A DNA stretch of 64,000 nucleotides from Kushneria marisflavi (GTDB taxonomy: Bacteria; Pseudomonadota; Gammaproteobacteria; Pseudomonadales; Halomonadaceae): NCBI RefSeq assembly GCF_002157205.1, contig NZ_CP021358.1:3100001-3164000 (forward strand), given 5' to 3'. The translations under genes and the position numbers were made by a program. The notes under the pieces are model-generated. The model saw nothing but the letters and a program-made list of their open reading frames with translations. It did no database searches and had not been told where the DNA came from. The number at the start of each line of letters is the position of its first letter. The stretch's first letter is position 1. Positions 39,242 to 48,228 of the stretch are shown here, piece by piece.

Positions 39242-39275
39242 TTCACACCGTCTGTAATTAGGACTAAAATAGTCC
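39242..39275 (+). promoter_or_regulatory. Promoter of the suf regulator with overlapping Rrf2/IscR-type operator
   Basis: TTCACA (39242-39247) and TAAAAT (39265-39270) are separated by exactly 17 bp. The -10 box lies inside the perfect dyad GGACTA-AAA-TAGTCC (39261-39275), which matches the core of the IscR type 1 consensus (GACTRWWWYAGTC). Binding there would block RNA polymerase, so the Rrf2 regulator encoded 26 bp downstream probably represses itself and the suf genes. Confidence 0.75.
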
Positions 39276-39300
39276 GCAATAAGTCAGGCAAGAGGCCGAC

Positions 39301-39768
39301 ATGCTGAAGCTGTCGAAAATGAGCGATTACGGAGCGGTAGTGATGGCGCAGATTTCGCGCCATCCTGACTGCTCGCATGCTGCTGCCGATATTGCCGACC
39401 GCGTTGGACTGCCTCGACCCACCGTCAGCAAGACACTCAAGCTTTTATTGCGTGCCGGGCTTTTGACATCGCAGCGCGGTGTCAACGGCGGCTATCGACT
39501 GGCCCGCTCGGCCAGCGCGATCACGGTGCGCGATATCATTACCGCCATTGATGGTCCGGTGGCCATGACCGAATGCAGTCATGGCCACGGTGACTGTGAC
39601 CTGATGTCCAGCTGCGGGGTGGCCAGTAACTGGCAGCGCGTATCGCTGGCCGTACGCCAGCTGCTTGACAGTGTCACGCTGGCCGATCTGGCGCATGATG
39701 CGCCGATCAAACTACCCGTACAGCTGCCCATACAGAGTGTGGCACTCGGTGAGGCGCGTGGGATCTGA
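39301..39768 (+). CDS. Rrf2 family regulator of the SUF Fe-S assembly operon
   Basis: A 155-residue winged-helix protein: MLKLSKMSDYGAVVM, DIADRVGLPRPTVSKTLKLL (recognition helix) and GGYRLARSASAITVRDI. Three cysteines in TECSHGHGDCDLMSSCGVASNW match the cluster-binding region of the SUF-type Rrf2 subfamily; spacing is 7 and 6 residues rather than the 6 and 6 of E. coli IscR. It likely senses Fe-S status through a bound cluster. GAGG precedes the ATG, and the operator over its own promoter supports autoregulation. Confidence 0.92.
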   Translation: MLKLSKMSDYGAVVMAQISRHPDCSHAAADIADRVGLPRPTVSKTLKLLLRAGLLTSQRGVNGGYRLARSASAITVRDIITAIDGPVAMTECSHGHGDCDLMSSCGVASNWQRVSLAVRQLLDSVTLADLAHDAPIKLPVQLPIQSVALGEARGI

Positions 39769-39847
39769 CGGACCGCAGACGATATAACACGACGGCTCCG
39801 ACCAACGACCGATGAGACGAACAGTACCCGTTTGAGGGGAGAGGATC

Positions 39848-41290
39848 ATGGCTACCGAAGCAATGGAGCAGCTTGCTCGTCGCGAGTACAAGCAGGGGTT
39901 TGTGACCGATATCGAAAGCGATACGGTGCCGCCCGGACTCGACGAAAGCGTTATCGCCTTTATTTCGCAGAAAAAGGGCGAACCCCAGTGGATGCTGGAC
40001 TGGCGTCTTGAGGCCTATCATCAATGGCTCAAGATGACCTCGCCTTCTTGGGCACACCTTGATTACCCGCCGATCGACTATCAGGCCATCTCGTACTTCA
40101 GTGCGCCCAAGAAGCCGGAAGATCGTCCCCAGAGTCTGGATGAAGTTGATCCCAAGCTTCTGGAAACCTACGAAAAGCTGGGTATTCCGCTGCATGAGCG
40201 TGCTGCGCTCGCCGGAGTGGCAGTGGACGCCGTCTTTGATTCGGTGTCAGTGACCACAACCTTCAGGGAAAAGCTGGCTGAAGCCGGCGTCATTTTCTGC
40301 TCAATCTCCGAAGCCATTCGCGAATATCCCGAGCTTGTACGCCAGTATCTGGGCACGGTCGTGCCTCAGGGCGACAACTACTTCGCGGCGCTCAATTCGG
40401 CAGTCTTCACTGACGGCTCGTTTGTTTACATTCCGGAAGGCGTTACCTGCCCTATGGAGCTGTCGACCTATTTCCGCATCAACGCTGCCAACACCGGGCA
40501 GTTTGAGCGTACGCTGATCATTTGTGATAAGCGCGCGCAGGTCTCCTATCTGGAAGGCTGCACGGCGCCGCAGCGTGATGAAAATCAGCTGCACGCCGCA
40601 GTGGTAGAGCTTGTGGCACTGGAAGATGCCTACATCAAGTACTCCACCGTTCAGAACTGGTACCCGGGCGATGAAGACGGCAAGGGCGGCATCTATAACT
40701 TCGTCACCAAGCGTGGTGACTGCCGTGGTGATCGTTCACGCATCAGCTGGACACAGGTCGAGACCGGTTCTGCCATTACCTGGAAGTATCCGTCCTGCCT
40801 GCTGCGTGGCAACGAGAGCAAGGGCGAGTTCTATTCGGTGGCGGTCACCAATGGGCGTCAGCAGGCTGATACCGGCACCAAGATGATCCATATCGGCAAG
40901 AACACCTCATCGACGATTGTCTCCAAGGGGATTGCGGCCGGCAAAAGCAACCAGTCCTATCGCGGCCTGGTCAAGGTCTCACCCCGTGCGAGCGGTTCAC
41001 GCAACTTTACCCAGTGCGATTCACTGCTGATTGGTGACAAGTGCGGCGCCCATACCTTTCCCTATCAGGAAATCGGTAACAGCCGCTCTACCATCGAGCA
41101 CGAGGCGACCACGTCGAAAATCGGTGACGACCAGCTCTTTTACTGCAAAAGCCGCGGTATCTCGGAAGAGGATGCGGTCAGCATGATCGTCAACGGCTTT
41201 TGCAAGGACGTTTTTCAGGAGCTGCCGATGGAGTTTGCGGTAGAAGCCGAGGCGCTGCTGAGTGTCACGCTTGAAGGATCGGTCGGCTAA
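39848..41290 (+). CDS. sufB: Fe-S cluster scaffold subunit SufB
   Basis: A 480-residue beta-helix protein that forms the SufBC2D scaffold on which clusters are built. Family blocks include [47 protein letters not shown] sequence split by the cluster-donating region, and [22 protein letters not shown] near the C-terminus with its conserved cysteine. 79 bp separate it from the regulator. A strong hairpin lies between it and sufC. Confidence 0.96.
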   Translation: MATEAMEQLARREYKQGFVTDIESDTVPPGLDESVIAFISQKKGEPQWMLDWRLEAYHQWLKMTSPSWAHLDYPPIDYQAISYFSAPKKPEDRPQSLDEVDPKLLETYEKLGIPLHERAALAGVAVDAVFDSVSVTTTFREKLAEAGVIFCSISEAIREYPELVRQYLGTVVPQGDNYFAALNSAVFTDGSFVYIPEGVTCPMELSTYFRINAANTGQFERTLIICDKRAQVSYLEGCTAPQRDENQLHAAVVELVALEDAYIKYSTVQNWYPGDEDGKGGIYNFVTKRGDCRGDRSRISWTQVETGSAITWKYPSCLLRGNESKGEFYSVAVTNGRQQADTGTKMIHIGKNTSSTIVSKGIAAGKSNQSYRGLVKVSPRASGSRNFTQCDSLLIGDKCGAHTFPYQEIGNSRSTIEHEATTSKIGDDQLFYCKSRGISEEDAVSMIVNGFCKDVFQELPMEFAVEAEALLSVTLEGSVG

Positions 41291-41301
41291 TAACAGTTGA
41301 T

Positions 41302-41326
41302 GCGGGCAGCCCTGATGGCTGCCCGC
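41302..41326 (+). other. Intercistronic hairpin between sufB and sufC
   Basis: GCGGGCAGCC pairs with GGCTGCCCGC across a five-base loop. There is no T-run directly after it, although ATTTTC lies 8 nt beyond. It may be a leaky terminator or a 3'-end stabiliser that sets the ratio of SufB to SufC and SufD. Confidence 0.65.
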
Positions 41327-41384
41327 GCTGGCAATTTTCGTGTAGCCGCCCGGCGGCGCATCATTACAGAATCAGGGTTACAAC

Positions 41385-42137
41385 ATGCTCGAGATCAAGG
41401 ATCTTCACGCGACGGTAGAAGGCAACGAAATCCTCAAGGGAATCACGTTGTCCATCCAGCCCGGTGAAGTACACGCCATCATGGGTCCCAACGGTGCCGG
41501 CAAGTCAACACTGTCGGCCGTACTGGCCGGTCGTGATGGCTATGAGGTCACTCAGGGCACCATCACGTTTGATGGCAAGGATCTCATGGAAATGGAAGTT
41601 GAAGAGCGTGCCCAGGCAGGCCTTCTGATGGGCTTTCAGTATCCGGTTGAGATCCCGGGGGTCAAGAACATCTATCTGCTCAAGTCGGCGCTCAACGCCC
41701 AGCGTGCCGCTCGCGGGCTCGATGAGATGCCGGCGCCCGAGTTCATGAAGCTGATCAAGGAAAAGATCGCCTTCATGAAAATGGATTCAAGCTTTCTGCA
41801 CCGCGCCGTCAACGAAGGCTTCTCGGGCGGTGAGAAAAAGCGTAACGAAATCCTTCAGATGCTGATCCTTCAGCCCAAACTGGCGCTGCTTGACGAGATC
41901 GATTCCGGTCTGGACATCGATGCCATGAAGGTCGTGGCCGAAGGCGTCAATTCGCTGCGTGACGAGAATCGCGCCATCCTGATGGTTACGCACTACCAGC
42001 GACTTCTGAACCACATTACGCCTGATCAGGTTCACGTGCTGATTGATGGTCGCATCGCCAAGTCCGGTGATCGACATCTGGCCGAAGAACTTGAAGCGCG
42101 TGGTTATGAATGGGTGATTGAGGAGCCGGCCGCATGA
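41385..42137 (+). CDS. sufC: SufC ATPase
   Basis: A 250-residue ABC-type ATPase of the SufBC2D complex. Walker A GPNGAGKST, Q-loop region MGFQYPVEIPG, signature FSGGEKKRNEIL and Walker B ALLDEIDSGLD are intact. ATP hydrolysis reshapes SufB and SufD during cluster assembly. Its stop overlaps sufD (ATGA), indicating coupled translation. Confidence 0.97.
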   Translation: MLEIKDLHATVEGNEILKGITLSIQPGEVHAIMGPNGAGKSTLSAVLAGRDGYEVTQGTITFDGKDLMEMEVEERAQAGLLMGFQYPVEIPGVKNIYLLKSALNAQRAARGLDEMPAPEFMKLIKEKIAFMKMDSSFLHRAVNEGFSGGEKKRNEILQMLILQPKLALLDEIDSGLDIDAMKVVAEGVNSLRDENRAILMVTHYQRLLNHITPDQVHVLIDGRIAKSGDRHLAEELEARGYEWVIEEPAA

Positions 42138-43456
42138 GTCTGCCAGAAACACTCATGAAGCGTCTGCATGAAGTCCCCGTCGGTGAGCCCGAGTGGCTCT
42201 CCGAGAGGCGTCGTGCCGGTGCTTCACGCTTTGAAACGGTCGGTTTTCCCACGCGTCGTGAAGAAGAGTGGAAGTACACCGATATGTCTCGCCTCTCCGG
42301 CCTTGAGTTTGGTCAGGCCGAGGAGGGAGAACTTGATCAGGCCCGCTTTGATGCGCTCAAGCTCGACATTGACGCCTGTCGGCTGGTGTTCGTCGATGGC
42401 GTTTTCAACGCCGAGCTGTCCGATGCGCCTTCGATCGAAGGCGTGACTGTCACTCCGTTGTCCCAGGCGCTGGAAGGCGATCAGCACGCCATCAGTGAGC
42501 GGATGGAGCAGCTGACCGGTATCGAGTTCTCGGCCTTTACGGCGCTGAATACCGCGCTGACAAGGGAAGGGGCGGTGATTGATATTGGCAAGGGTCAGGC
42601 GCTCAAGACACCGATCTATCTGCTGTTCATCTCACGCAATAACGCAAGCCCGGTCATGAGCCATCCGCGCATTCTTGTGCGCTGTGGTGGCGAGAGCGAG
42701 GCGACGCTGATTGAGCATTACGCGGGTGAACAGGGAGCTGCCAACCTGACCAACGCGGTCACTGAAATCGAGATGTCACCGGCCTCAAGGCTTTCGCATT
42801 ACAAGCTGCAGGAAGCGAGCCAGAGTGAGTATCACGTGGCAAGCCTTCAGGTTGATCAAAAGCGTGACACGAACTTCACCTCTCACAACCTGAATCTGGG
42901 TGGTGCCGTGGTGCGCAACGATCTGATCACTGATCTCAACGATGAGAATGCCACGGTAGATCTGCTGGGGCTCTTCTTCGGTCAGGACCGACAGCACATC
43001 GATAACCATACCAAGGTCAATCACAACGCGCCACGCACGTACTCCAACGAGAACTACAAGGGTATTCTCGACGGTCGCGCCCGCGGGGTGTTCAACGGCC
43101 GGGTCTACATCAAGCGGGACGCACAGCAGGTGCTGGGGTATCAGAACAACGCCAACCTGCTGCTTTCCGATCGCGCCGAGATCGACACCAAGCCCGAGCT
43201 CGAGATCTACGCAGACGATGTTCAGTGTTCTCACGGGACGACCACCGGTCAGCTCGATGAAAACGCCATTTTTGCCCTGCGTGCCCGAGGCATTGACGAG
43301 CAGATGGCCCGTGGGCTTTTGACGCTGGCCTTTGCCAACGAAGTCATGGAGCGCATTCGCCATGGCGAGCTGACCGATCGTGTTGAACGTGCGGTAGCGG
43401 GCAAGCTGCCTGACCGCTTCAATCTCGAAAGCCTGGTAGAAGATACTTCGCTATGA
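42134..43456 (+). CDS. sufD: Fe-S cluster assembly protein SufD
   Basis: A 440-residue paralogue of SufB. Shared beta-helix region around LNLGGAVVRNDLITDLNDENATVDLLGLF and the C-terminal block with VQCSHGTTTGQLDENAIFALRARG, including the conserved cysteine and histidine, are present. N-terminus contains RREEEWKYTD, usual for SufD. Four-base overlaps join it to sufC and sufS. Confidence 0.95.
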   Translation: MSLPETLMKRLHEVPVGEPEWLSERRRAGASRFETVGFPTRREEEWKYTDMSRLSGLEFGQAEEGELDQARFDALKLDIDACRLVFVDGVFNAELSDAPSIEGVTVTPLSQALEGDQHAISERMEQLTGIEFSAFTALNTALTREGAVIDIGKGQALKTPIYLLFISRNNASPVMSHPRILVRCGGESEATLIEHYAGEQGAANLTNAVTEIEMSPASRLSHYKLQEASQSEYHVASLQVDQKRDTNFTSHNLNLGGAVVRNDLITDLNDENATVDLLGLFFGQDRQHIDNHTKVNHNAPRTYSNENYKGILDGRARGVFNGRVYIKRDAQQVLGYQNNANLLLSDRAEIDTKPELEIYADDVQCSHGTTTGQLDENAIFALRARGIDEQMARGLLTLAFANEVMERIRHGELTDRVERAVAGKLPDRFNLESLVEDTSL

Positions 43457-44700
43457 GCATGACCGACGAACTCACGCTGGATGTCCAGGCCCTGCGCGCG
43501 GAATTCCCCGTGCTGGGCCGCAAGGTTCATGGGGACAAGGCACTGGTCTATTTCGACAATGCTGCCACGACCCAGACTCCCAAAGCCGTGCTGGATACCT
43601 GGGTGGACTATTTCGAGCGCTACAACGCCAATATCCATCGCGGGCTGCATCGTCTGGCTGATGAGGCCACACAGGCCTACGAGCATAGCCGGGATACCGT
43701 GCGTGAGTTCGTCAATGCTGAAGATGTTCGCGAGATCATCTTTACGCGCGGGACCACGGAAGCCATTAATCTGGTCGCCCAGAGCTGGGGTCGCAGCCAG
43801 CTCGTCGAGGGCGACGAGATTCTGATTTCCAGGCTGGAGCATCACTCCAACATTGTGCCCTGGCAGATGCTGGCGCAGGAGAAGGGACTCACCATCCGGA
43901 TCATTCCGGTCGATGAGCACGGTGAGCTGGATATGGCGGCCTATCGTGAACTCTTCACACCTAGAACCCGTCTGGTCTGTGTTGCACATGTCTCCAACGC
44001 GCTGGGAACGGTCAATCCTATTGCCGAGATGGCACGCATCGCGCATGAGCATGATGCGCGCATTCTGGTAGACGGTGCCCAGGCGGTCGCGCATACCCGG
44101 GTGGATGTGCAGGCACTCGATGCCGACTTCTACGCCTTTTCAGGACACAAGCTCTACGGGCCGACCGGTGTTGGTGTGCTTTATGGCCGTTTGTCCCTGC
44201 TGGAAGCGATGCCGCCCTGGCAGGGCGGTGGCGAGATGATCAAGACCGTCAGCCTTGAAGAGGGGACGAGCTTTGCCGAGCCGCCTCATCGATTCGAGGC
44301 CGGGACGCCAGCGATTGCCGAGGTCATCGCGCTTGAGCGTGCCATTCGCTGGGTCACCAATCTGCACTTCGAGCTTCTGGAAGACTGGGAGCAGCGTCTG
44401 TTGAAGCATGCCACCGAGCGCATGAAGGGCATTGATGGTATGCGCATCATTGGTGAGGCACAGCACAAGGCGGCGGTCATCTCCTTTGTCGTGGAAGGTG
44501 CCCACTCGCAGGATATCGGCCTTCTGGTCGACCAGTTCGGCGTGGCCATACGCACCGGCCACCACTGCGCACAGCCCCTGATGCACCACTATGGGCTCGA
44601 TGCCACCTGCCGTGCATCGTTTGCTGCCTACAATACGCTTGAAGAAGTCGACTACTTTGTTGATGCCCTTCAGCGTGTCGTGAGCATGGTGCGGGATTGA
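43453..44700 (+). CDS. sufS: Cysteine desulfurase SufS
   Basis: A 415-residue PLP enzyme that takes sulfur from L-cysteine. The PLP lysine lies in YAFSGHKLYGPTGVGVLYG; the persulfide cysteine is in RTGHHCAQPLMHHYG; TRGTTEAINLVAQSWG and DGAQAVAHTRVD are also conserved. No sufE gene follows, although group II desulfurases normally need SufE or SufU, so the acceptor must be encoded elsewhere. Confidence 0.96.
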   Translation: MSMTDELTLDVQALRAEFPVLGRKVHGDKALVYFDNAATTQTPKAVLDTWVDYFERYNANIHRGLHRLADEATQAYEHSRDTVREFVNAEDVREIIFTRGTTEAINLVAQSWGRSQLVEGDEILISRLEHHSNIVPWQMLAQEKGLTIRIIPVDEHGELDMAAYRELFTPRTRLVCVAHVSNALGTVNPIAEMARIAHEHDARILVDGAQAVAHTRVDVQALDADFYAFSGHKLYGPTGVGVLYGRLSLLEAMPPWQGGGEMIKTVSLEEGTSFAEPPHRFEAGTPAIAEVIALERAIRWVTNLHFELLEDWEQRLLKHATERMKGIDGMRIIGEAQHKAAVISFVVEGAHSQDIGLLVDQFGVAIRTGHHCAQPLMHHYGLDATCRASFAAYNTLEEVDYFVDALQRVVSMVRD

Positions 44701-44722
44701 GCATGATCAGAGAGGGTTATTG

Positions 44723-45286
44723 ATGAGCGCGATTATGTCCCTGCAAAAAGGGCATCAGTTACCGCTGCAGCGTGATGTCGAGGCGATTTCGATTCCTTTC
44801 GGCAAGCCGGTCTGGCTCGATGAGGACGAGACGGTTCAGGTCATGCAGGCACTCGGTACCTCGGTGTCGGTGTTGCACAAGGGGAACATGTTCCTGATCG
44901 AAGGCTTCAATCTGGATGCTTTCGGGATGGAGCCCATGGAAAGGCCCTATCTCGCTGATGGCGCCACCGACGAGGAGCTGGAAGCCTTTGCCTGGGCGCA
45001 GCTTCATACCTGTTTCGACCCCGAAATTCCGGTCGATATCGTTGAGTTGGGCCTTGTCTATGGCTGCAAGATCACGACCCTGATTGATGGGCAAAAGATG
45101 GTCCAGATCAGGATGACGCTGACGGCACCGGGTTGTGGCATGGGTGAAGTCATTGCCGAGGATGCCAAACACAAGATTCTGGGCGCCGAACAGATCAATC
45201 GCGTCAATGTTGAGCTGGTCTTTGATCCGCCATGGTCACGTGAAATGATGAGCGATGAGGCAAGGCTTGCGCTCAACATGTTTTGA
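44723..45286 (+). CDS. sufT: Putative Fe-S cluster assembly protein SufT
   Basis: A 187-residue protein whose C-terminal half is a DUF59/MIP18 domain: FDPEIPVDIVELGLVYGC, TLTAPGCGMGEVIAED and ELVFDPPWSREMMSDEARLALNM. The preceding ~80 residues are specific to SufT. It is implicated in cluster maturation or transfer. ATG with GAGAGGG upstream is used here; a TTG one codon earlier also fits. Terminator downstream marks the end of the operon. Confidence 0.92.
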   Translation: MSAIMSLQKGHQLPLQRDVEAISIPFGKPVWLDEDETVQVMQALGTSVSVLHKGNMFLIEGFNLDAFGMEPMERPYLADGATDEELEAFAWAQLHTCFDPEIPVDIVELGLVYGCKITTLIDGQKMVQIRMTLTAPGCGMGEVIAEDAKHKILGAEQINRVNVELVFDPPWSREMMSDEARLALNMF

Positions 45287-45309
45287 AGGCTTAAAAGCCC
45301 GATATTCAG

Positions 45310-45339
45310 CGCCCCGAGAGCTCAGGCTTGGGGCGTTTT
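45310..45339 (+). terminator. Rho-independent terminator ending the suf operon
   Basis: CGCCCCGAG pairs with CTTGGGGCG (one G-T wobble) across an eight-base loop and is followed by TTTT. Confidence 0.85.
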
Positions 45340-45411
45340 CGCAGGGGTATTGCCCGCCCGGGAGTGGTCGCTTAAGCTGGCTGGCGGTTTGTTCTGGTGA
45401 TTGCCTGGCGA

Positions 45412-46218
45412 ATGAATAAATACATGGCAGGATTGCTCAAGGGCATGGCAATCGTGGGTGCCATGGCGCTGGTACTGATCGTTGTGGTGACGGTGAGCGC
45501 CAATTACTGGGTATGGCGAAAGACCCATGCCAGTATCACGCTTGAAAGCGAGCAGTGTGCTCATGAACCGGTAGGGCTGGTCTTCGGCACGTCCTACGGG
45601 CTGCGCGGTGGCGGGGAGAACCCTTGGTATCGGGCCCGACTGGATCTGGCTGCAAGCCTCTGGAAATCCGGGCAGGTGGATCATCTGCTTATTTCCGGGG
45701 ACAACCACACGCGCTATTACAACGAGCCTGTTCGCATGTGGCGTGACCTTCGTCAGGCACAGATACCGGATGCTGCCATGACGCTCGATTACGCCGGTTT
45801 CAGTACCTTCGATACGCTGGCACGCAGTCGTGATGTCTTCGGCGTATCAAGGGTAACGCTCATTTCTCAGCGATGGCATCTGCCTCGCGCGCTTTTCATT
45901 GCTCAGTATCTTGGACTTGAAGCCAGAGGTTGCGCCACTCGTGGACGCACGATGTTCGATGACCGCTGGATGTGGGCCAGAGAGATCCTTGCGCGCGTAC
46001 AGGTCATCGCCGATCTTTATATTCTTGACCGCCATCCTTATTTTCTGGGGCCGAGCATTGTTCTGCCCACCAGTGCTCAGGGCCCCGGTCATATCATCCC
46101 GGTGTACCAACGCGTTGCCATGCCCGACCCCGTAGAGCAGGCTCTGGGAAATCTTAGAATTCGACTCGATGCGCCGAGTGCGCCACAACCGAAGACGCCC
46201 TGGCGCGTCATCCGATGA
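45412..46218 (+). CDS. SanA/DUF218 family membrane-anchored protein
   Basis: A 268-residue protein with one N-terminal membrane segment (AIVGAMALVLIVVVTVSANYW) and a DUF218 domain: VGLVFGTSYGLRGGG, LLISGDNHTRYYNEP, LDYAGFSTFDTLARSR and SQRWHLPRALFIAQYLGLEA. Best match by pattern is E. coli SanA, linked to vancomycin sensitivity and envelope permeability; the biochemical role of the family is unresolved. An in-frame GTG five codons earlier is possible. It converges with the hypothetical gene on the other strand. Confidence 0.85.
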   Translation: MNKYMAGLLKGMAIVGAMALVLIVVVTVSANYWVWRKTHASITLESEQCAHEPVGLVFGTSYGLRGGGENPWYRARLDLAASLWKSGQVDHLLISGDNHTRYYNEPVRMWRDLRQAQIPDAAMTLDYAGFSTFDTLARSRDVFGVSRVTLISQRWHLPRALFIAQYLGLEARGCATRGRTMFDDRWMWAREILARVQVIADLYILDRHPYFLGPSIVLPTSAQGPGHIIPVYQRVAMPDPVEQALGNLRIRLDAPSAPQPKTPWRVIR

Positions 46219-46255
46219 AACGGTGCTGCTTGATCGGTCAACGTTGGCGCGGTGA

Positions 46256-46699
46256 TCAGCGCTTTTTCTGGTGCTGATACTGATGCAGGACACGGATGGT
46301 GGCGCGGCAGTTCTTCCAGAGCCGCTCCATGACGGGCTCGATCTCTTCCGGAAGAGCGTGGGTCATCATGGTGGAAAGCGCCTGCATGATGATGCGTTCC
46401 TGCTCCAGCAGCTCATTGATCAGCACATGTTCATTGTTGACCACAAAACTCTTGAGCCGGCTCCAGAGCCAGAGATAATCATCGCGCTCGACATCGGCGT
46501 CACGGGGCAGCAGATCAAGATGACGTCGTGCCTGTTGCTGCAACAAGCGCATATCATGACGGCGTTCTTCAAAGCAGGGATTTAGTGCCTCACGCATGTC
46601 ATTACGCAGGCGGGCGACATTATCCTGATAGTAGTCAAGGCTATCGGCCAGAGCCTCGAGCAGGCCATCCATCGCCGCCTGGCGATTGTCGAGAAACAT
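46256..46699 (-). CDS. Hypothetical helical protein, family not recognised
   Basis: A 147-residue soluble protein, almost entirely predicted helix: ADSLDYYQDNVARLRNDMREA, then a charged middle with HDMRLLQQQARRHLDLL, and a C-terminal pair of helices (NNEHVLINELLEQERIIMQA; RATIRVLHQYQHQKKR). The leucine/heptad spacing suggests a four-helix bundle or a coiled-coil. No catalytic motif, signal peptide or membrane segment is apparent. I do not recognise the family. It is downstream of a strong hairpin and the rimK operon, on the same strand, but separated by 159 bp. Confidence 0.65.
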   Translation of the reverse strand: MFLDNRQAAMDGLLEALADSLDYYQDNVARLRNDMREALNPCFEERRHDMRLLQQQARRHLDLLPRDADVERDDYLWLWSRLKSFVVNNEHVLINELLEQERIIMQALSTMMTHALPEEIEPVMERLWKNCRATIRVLHQYQHQKKR

Positions 46700-46780
46700 G
46701 AGGGGCTATCTCCACTGATGCCAGAAGAATGGGGGGGGAAGGGTCTTGAAATTCTAACGTGCTTGAGGGAATTGTGATAT

Positions 46781-46820
46781 CCATCAGCAGGGATTTATTA
46801 GAGGAAAATCCCGCTGATGG
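46781..46820 (-). other. Strong stem-loop downstream of rimK
   Basis: CCATCAGC-A-GGGATTT pairs with AAATCCC-GCTGATGG: 15 base pairs with one bulged A and a nine-base loop. It lies 39 bp after the rimK stop codon on the minus strand. No T-run follows on either strand, so it is not a canonical terminator; it may protect the 3' end of the rimK mRNA or require Rho. Confidence 0.6.
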
Positions 46821-46858
46821 TGTTCCGATCTTCAGGCGGACTGCGAACTCGTTTCCCG

Positions 46859-47767
46859 TCAGCCCCTGGGGCGTGGTGGTGTCTTGGTTACCGGGGCCGC
46901 GTTGCGAGCAATGTGCTCGATGATCATGCCGGCAACATCCTTGCCGGTGCTGGTTTCAATGCCCTGAAGACCGGGCGACGAGTTAACCTCCATGATCACC
47001 GGTCCGTGATTGGAGCGCAGCAGGTCGACGCCTGCCACCTGAAGTCCCATGGCCTTCGCGGCGCGAATGGCGGTAGAGCGCTCTTCCGGCGTGATTCGAA
47101 TACTGCTGGCGCTGCCACCTCGGTGCAGATTGGAGCGAAACTCTCCTTCGGCGGCCTGACGCTTCATGGCCGCGACTACCTTGTCACCCACCACGAAACA
47201 GCGTAGATCCGCCCCGCGTGCTTCCTTGATGTATTCCTGCACCATGATATTGGCATTCAGGCCCATGAAGGCCTGAATGACGCTCTCTGCCGCCTGCTGG
47301 GTTTCTGCCAGCACCACGCCGATTCCCTGAGTCCCTTCCAGCAGCTTGATGACCAACGGGGCGCCCTTGACCATCTTGATCAGATCGTGGATATCGTCGG
47401 GAGAATGGGCGAAACCGGTAATCGGCAGGCCCAGCCCCTTGCGAGACAGAAGCTGCAGCGAGCGCAGCTTGTCGCGTGACCGGGTAATGCCGACCGAGTC
47501 GTTGAGTACATAGGTGCCCATCATTTCAAACTGGCGCAATACTGCCGTGCCATAGAACGTGACCGAAGCCCCGATGCGCGGAATGACAGCGTCAAAGGGC
47601 TCAAGCTGTTCGCCCCGATAATGAATCGTGGGGTGATGAGAGGCGATGTTCATGTAGCAACGCAGGGTGTCGATAACGCGCACCGTGTGTCCACGTTGCT
47701 CGGCGGCCTCGATCAGTCGTTTGGTGGAGTAAAGATTACGATTGCGGGACAACAGGGCGATATGCAT
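46859..47767 (-). CDS. rimK: Ribosomal protein S6--L-glutamate ligase RimK
   Basis: A 302-residue ATP-grasp ligase that adds glutamate residues to the C-terminus of ribosomal protein S6. Conserved blocks: [61 protein letters not shown] and [15 protein letters not shown]. It closely matches E. coli RimK in length and pattern. It lies 23 bp after the zinc-protease-family gene, which matches the rimB/rimK association known from pseudomonads. Confidence 0.95.
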   Translation of the reverse strand: MHIALLSRNRNLYSTKRLIEAAEQRGHTVRVIDTLRCYMNIASHHPTIHYRGEQLEPFDAVIPRIGASVTFYGTAVLRQFEMMGTYVLNDSVGITRSRDKLRSLQLLSRKGLGLPITGFAHSPDDIHDLIKMVKGAPLVIKLLEGTQGIGVVLAETQQAAESVIQAFMGLNANIMVQEYIKEARGADLRCFVVGDKVVAAMKRQAAEGEFRSNLHRGGSASSIRITPEERSTAIRAAKAMGLQVAGVDLLRSNHGPVIMEVNSSPGLQGIETSTGKDVAGMIIEHIARNAAPVTKTPPRPRG

Positions 47768-47790
47768 GAAGATGTCCTTGTGAGCCGAGC

Positions 47791-48228
47791 TCAGGGTGTA
47801 CCGTGCAGGAAGGCAGTGCCGGGTGCGACCAGCACCCTTTTCATGGCACGACGTCCCAGCAGCATTGGGTGTTTCATGGCCGCGCGATCGACCAGGGTCA
47901 GGTCCAGCTCCTGGGTCAGTTCTCCCAGTTGCATGGTAGTGCGAATCACATATCGCCAGCTGGCATGGCCATTGGAACTTCTGACTTTGCGCCGGTCACT
48001 GAGGGGCAGGGTAAATCGGCTGTCATCCCGTGTGTCTTCACCGCTCCAGGTGTCAAAGCTGATCCACCACTGACCCTGCTGCTCAAAGGCATGAATATTG
48101 CGGGCGTGCAGGGCAGAGGTTCTGGCGCCGGTATCGATCTTGCAGGCTAGGCGCAGATCAAGTTCCGGCAGGGCTACCATCTCTCGGCGACCCACGATGG
48201 CTCTTGGTTTATAAGGTAGCTCATCCAT
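47791..48228 (-). CDS. RimB-like protein (DUF785/'ATP-dependent zinc protease' family)
   Basis: A 145-residue protein of the retropepsin-like family Pfam calls Zn_protease (DUF785). Core motifs: [13 protein letters not shown], the aspartyl-protease-like [13 protein letters not shown] (Asp is the predicted catalytic residue) and [17 protein letters not shown]. In Pseudomonas the neighbour RimB modulates RimK. The ATG at 48228 with GAGAG upstream overlaps the DUF3549 stop by eight bases, so all three genes probably form one operon. Confidence 0.85.
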   Translation of the reverse strand: MDELPYKPRAIVGRREMVALPELDLRLACKIDTGARTSALHARNIHAFEQQGQWWISFDTWSGEDTRDDSRFTLPLSDRRKVRSSNGHASWRYVIRTTMQLGELTQELDLTLVDRAAMKHPMLLGRRAMKRVLVAPGTAFLHGTP

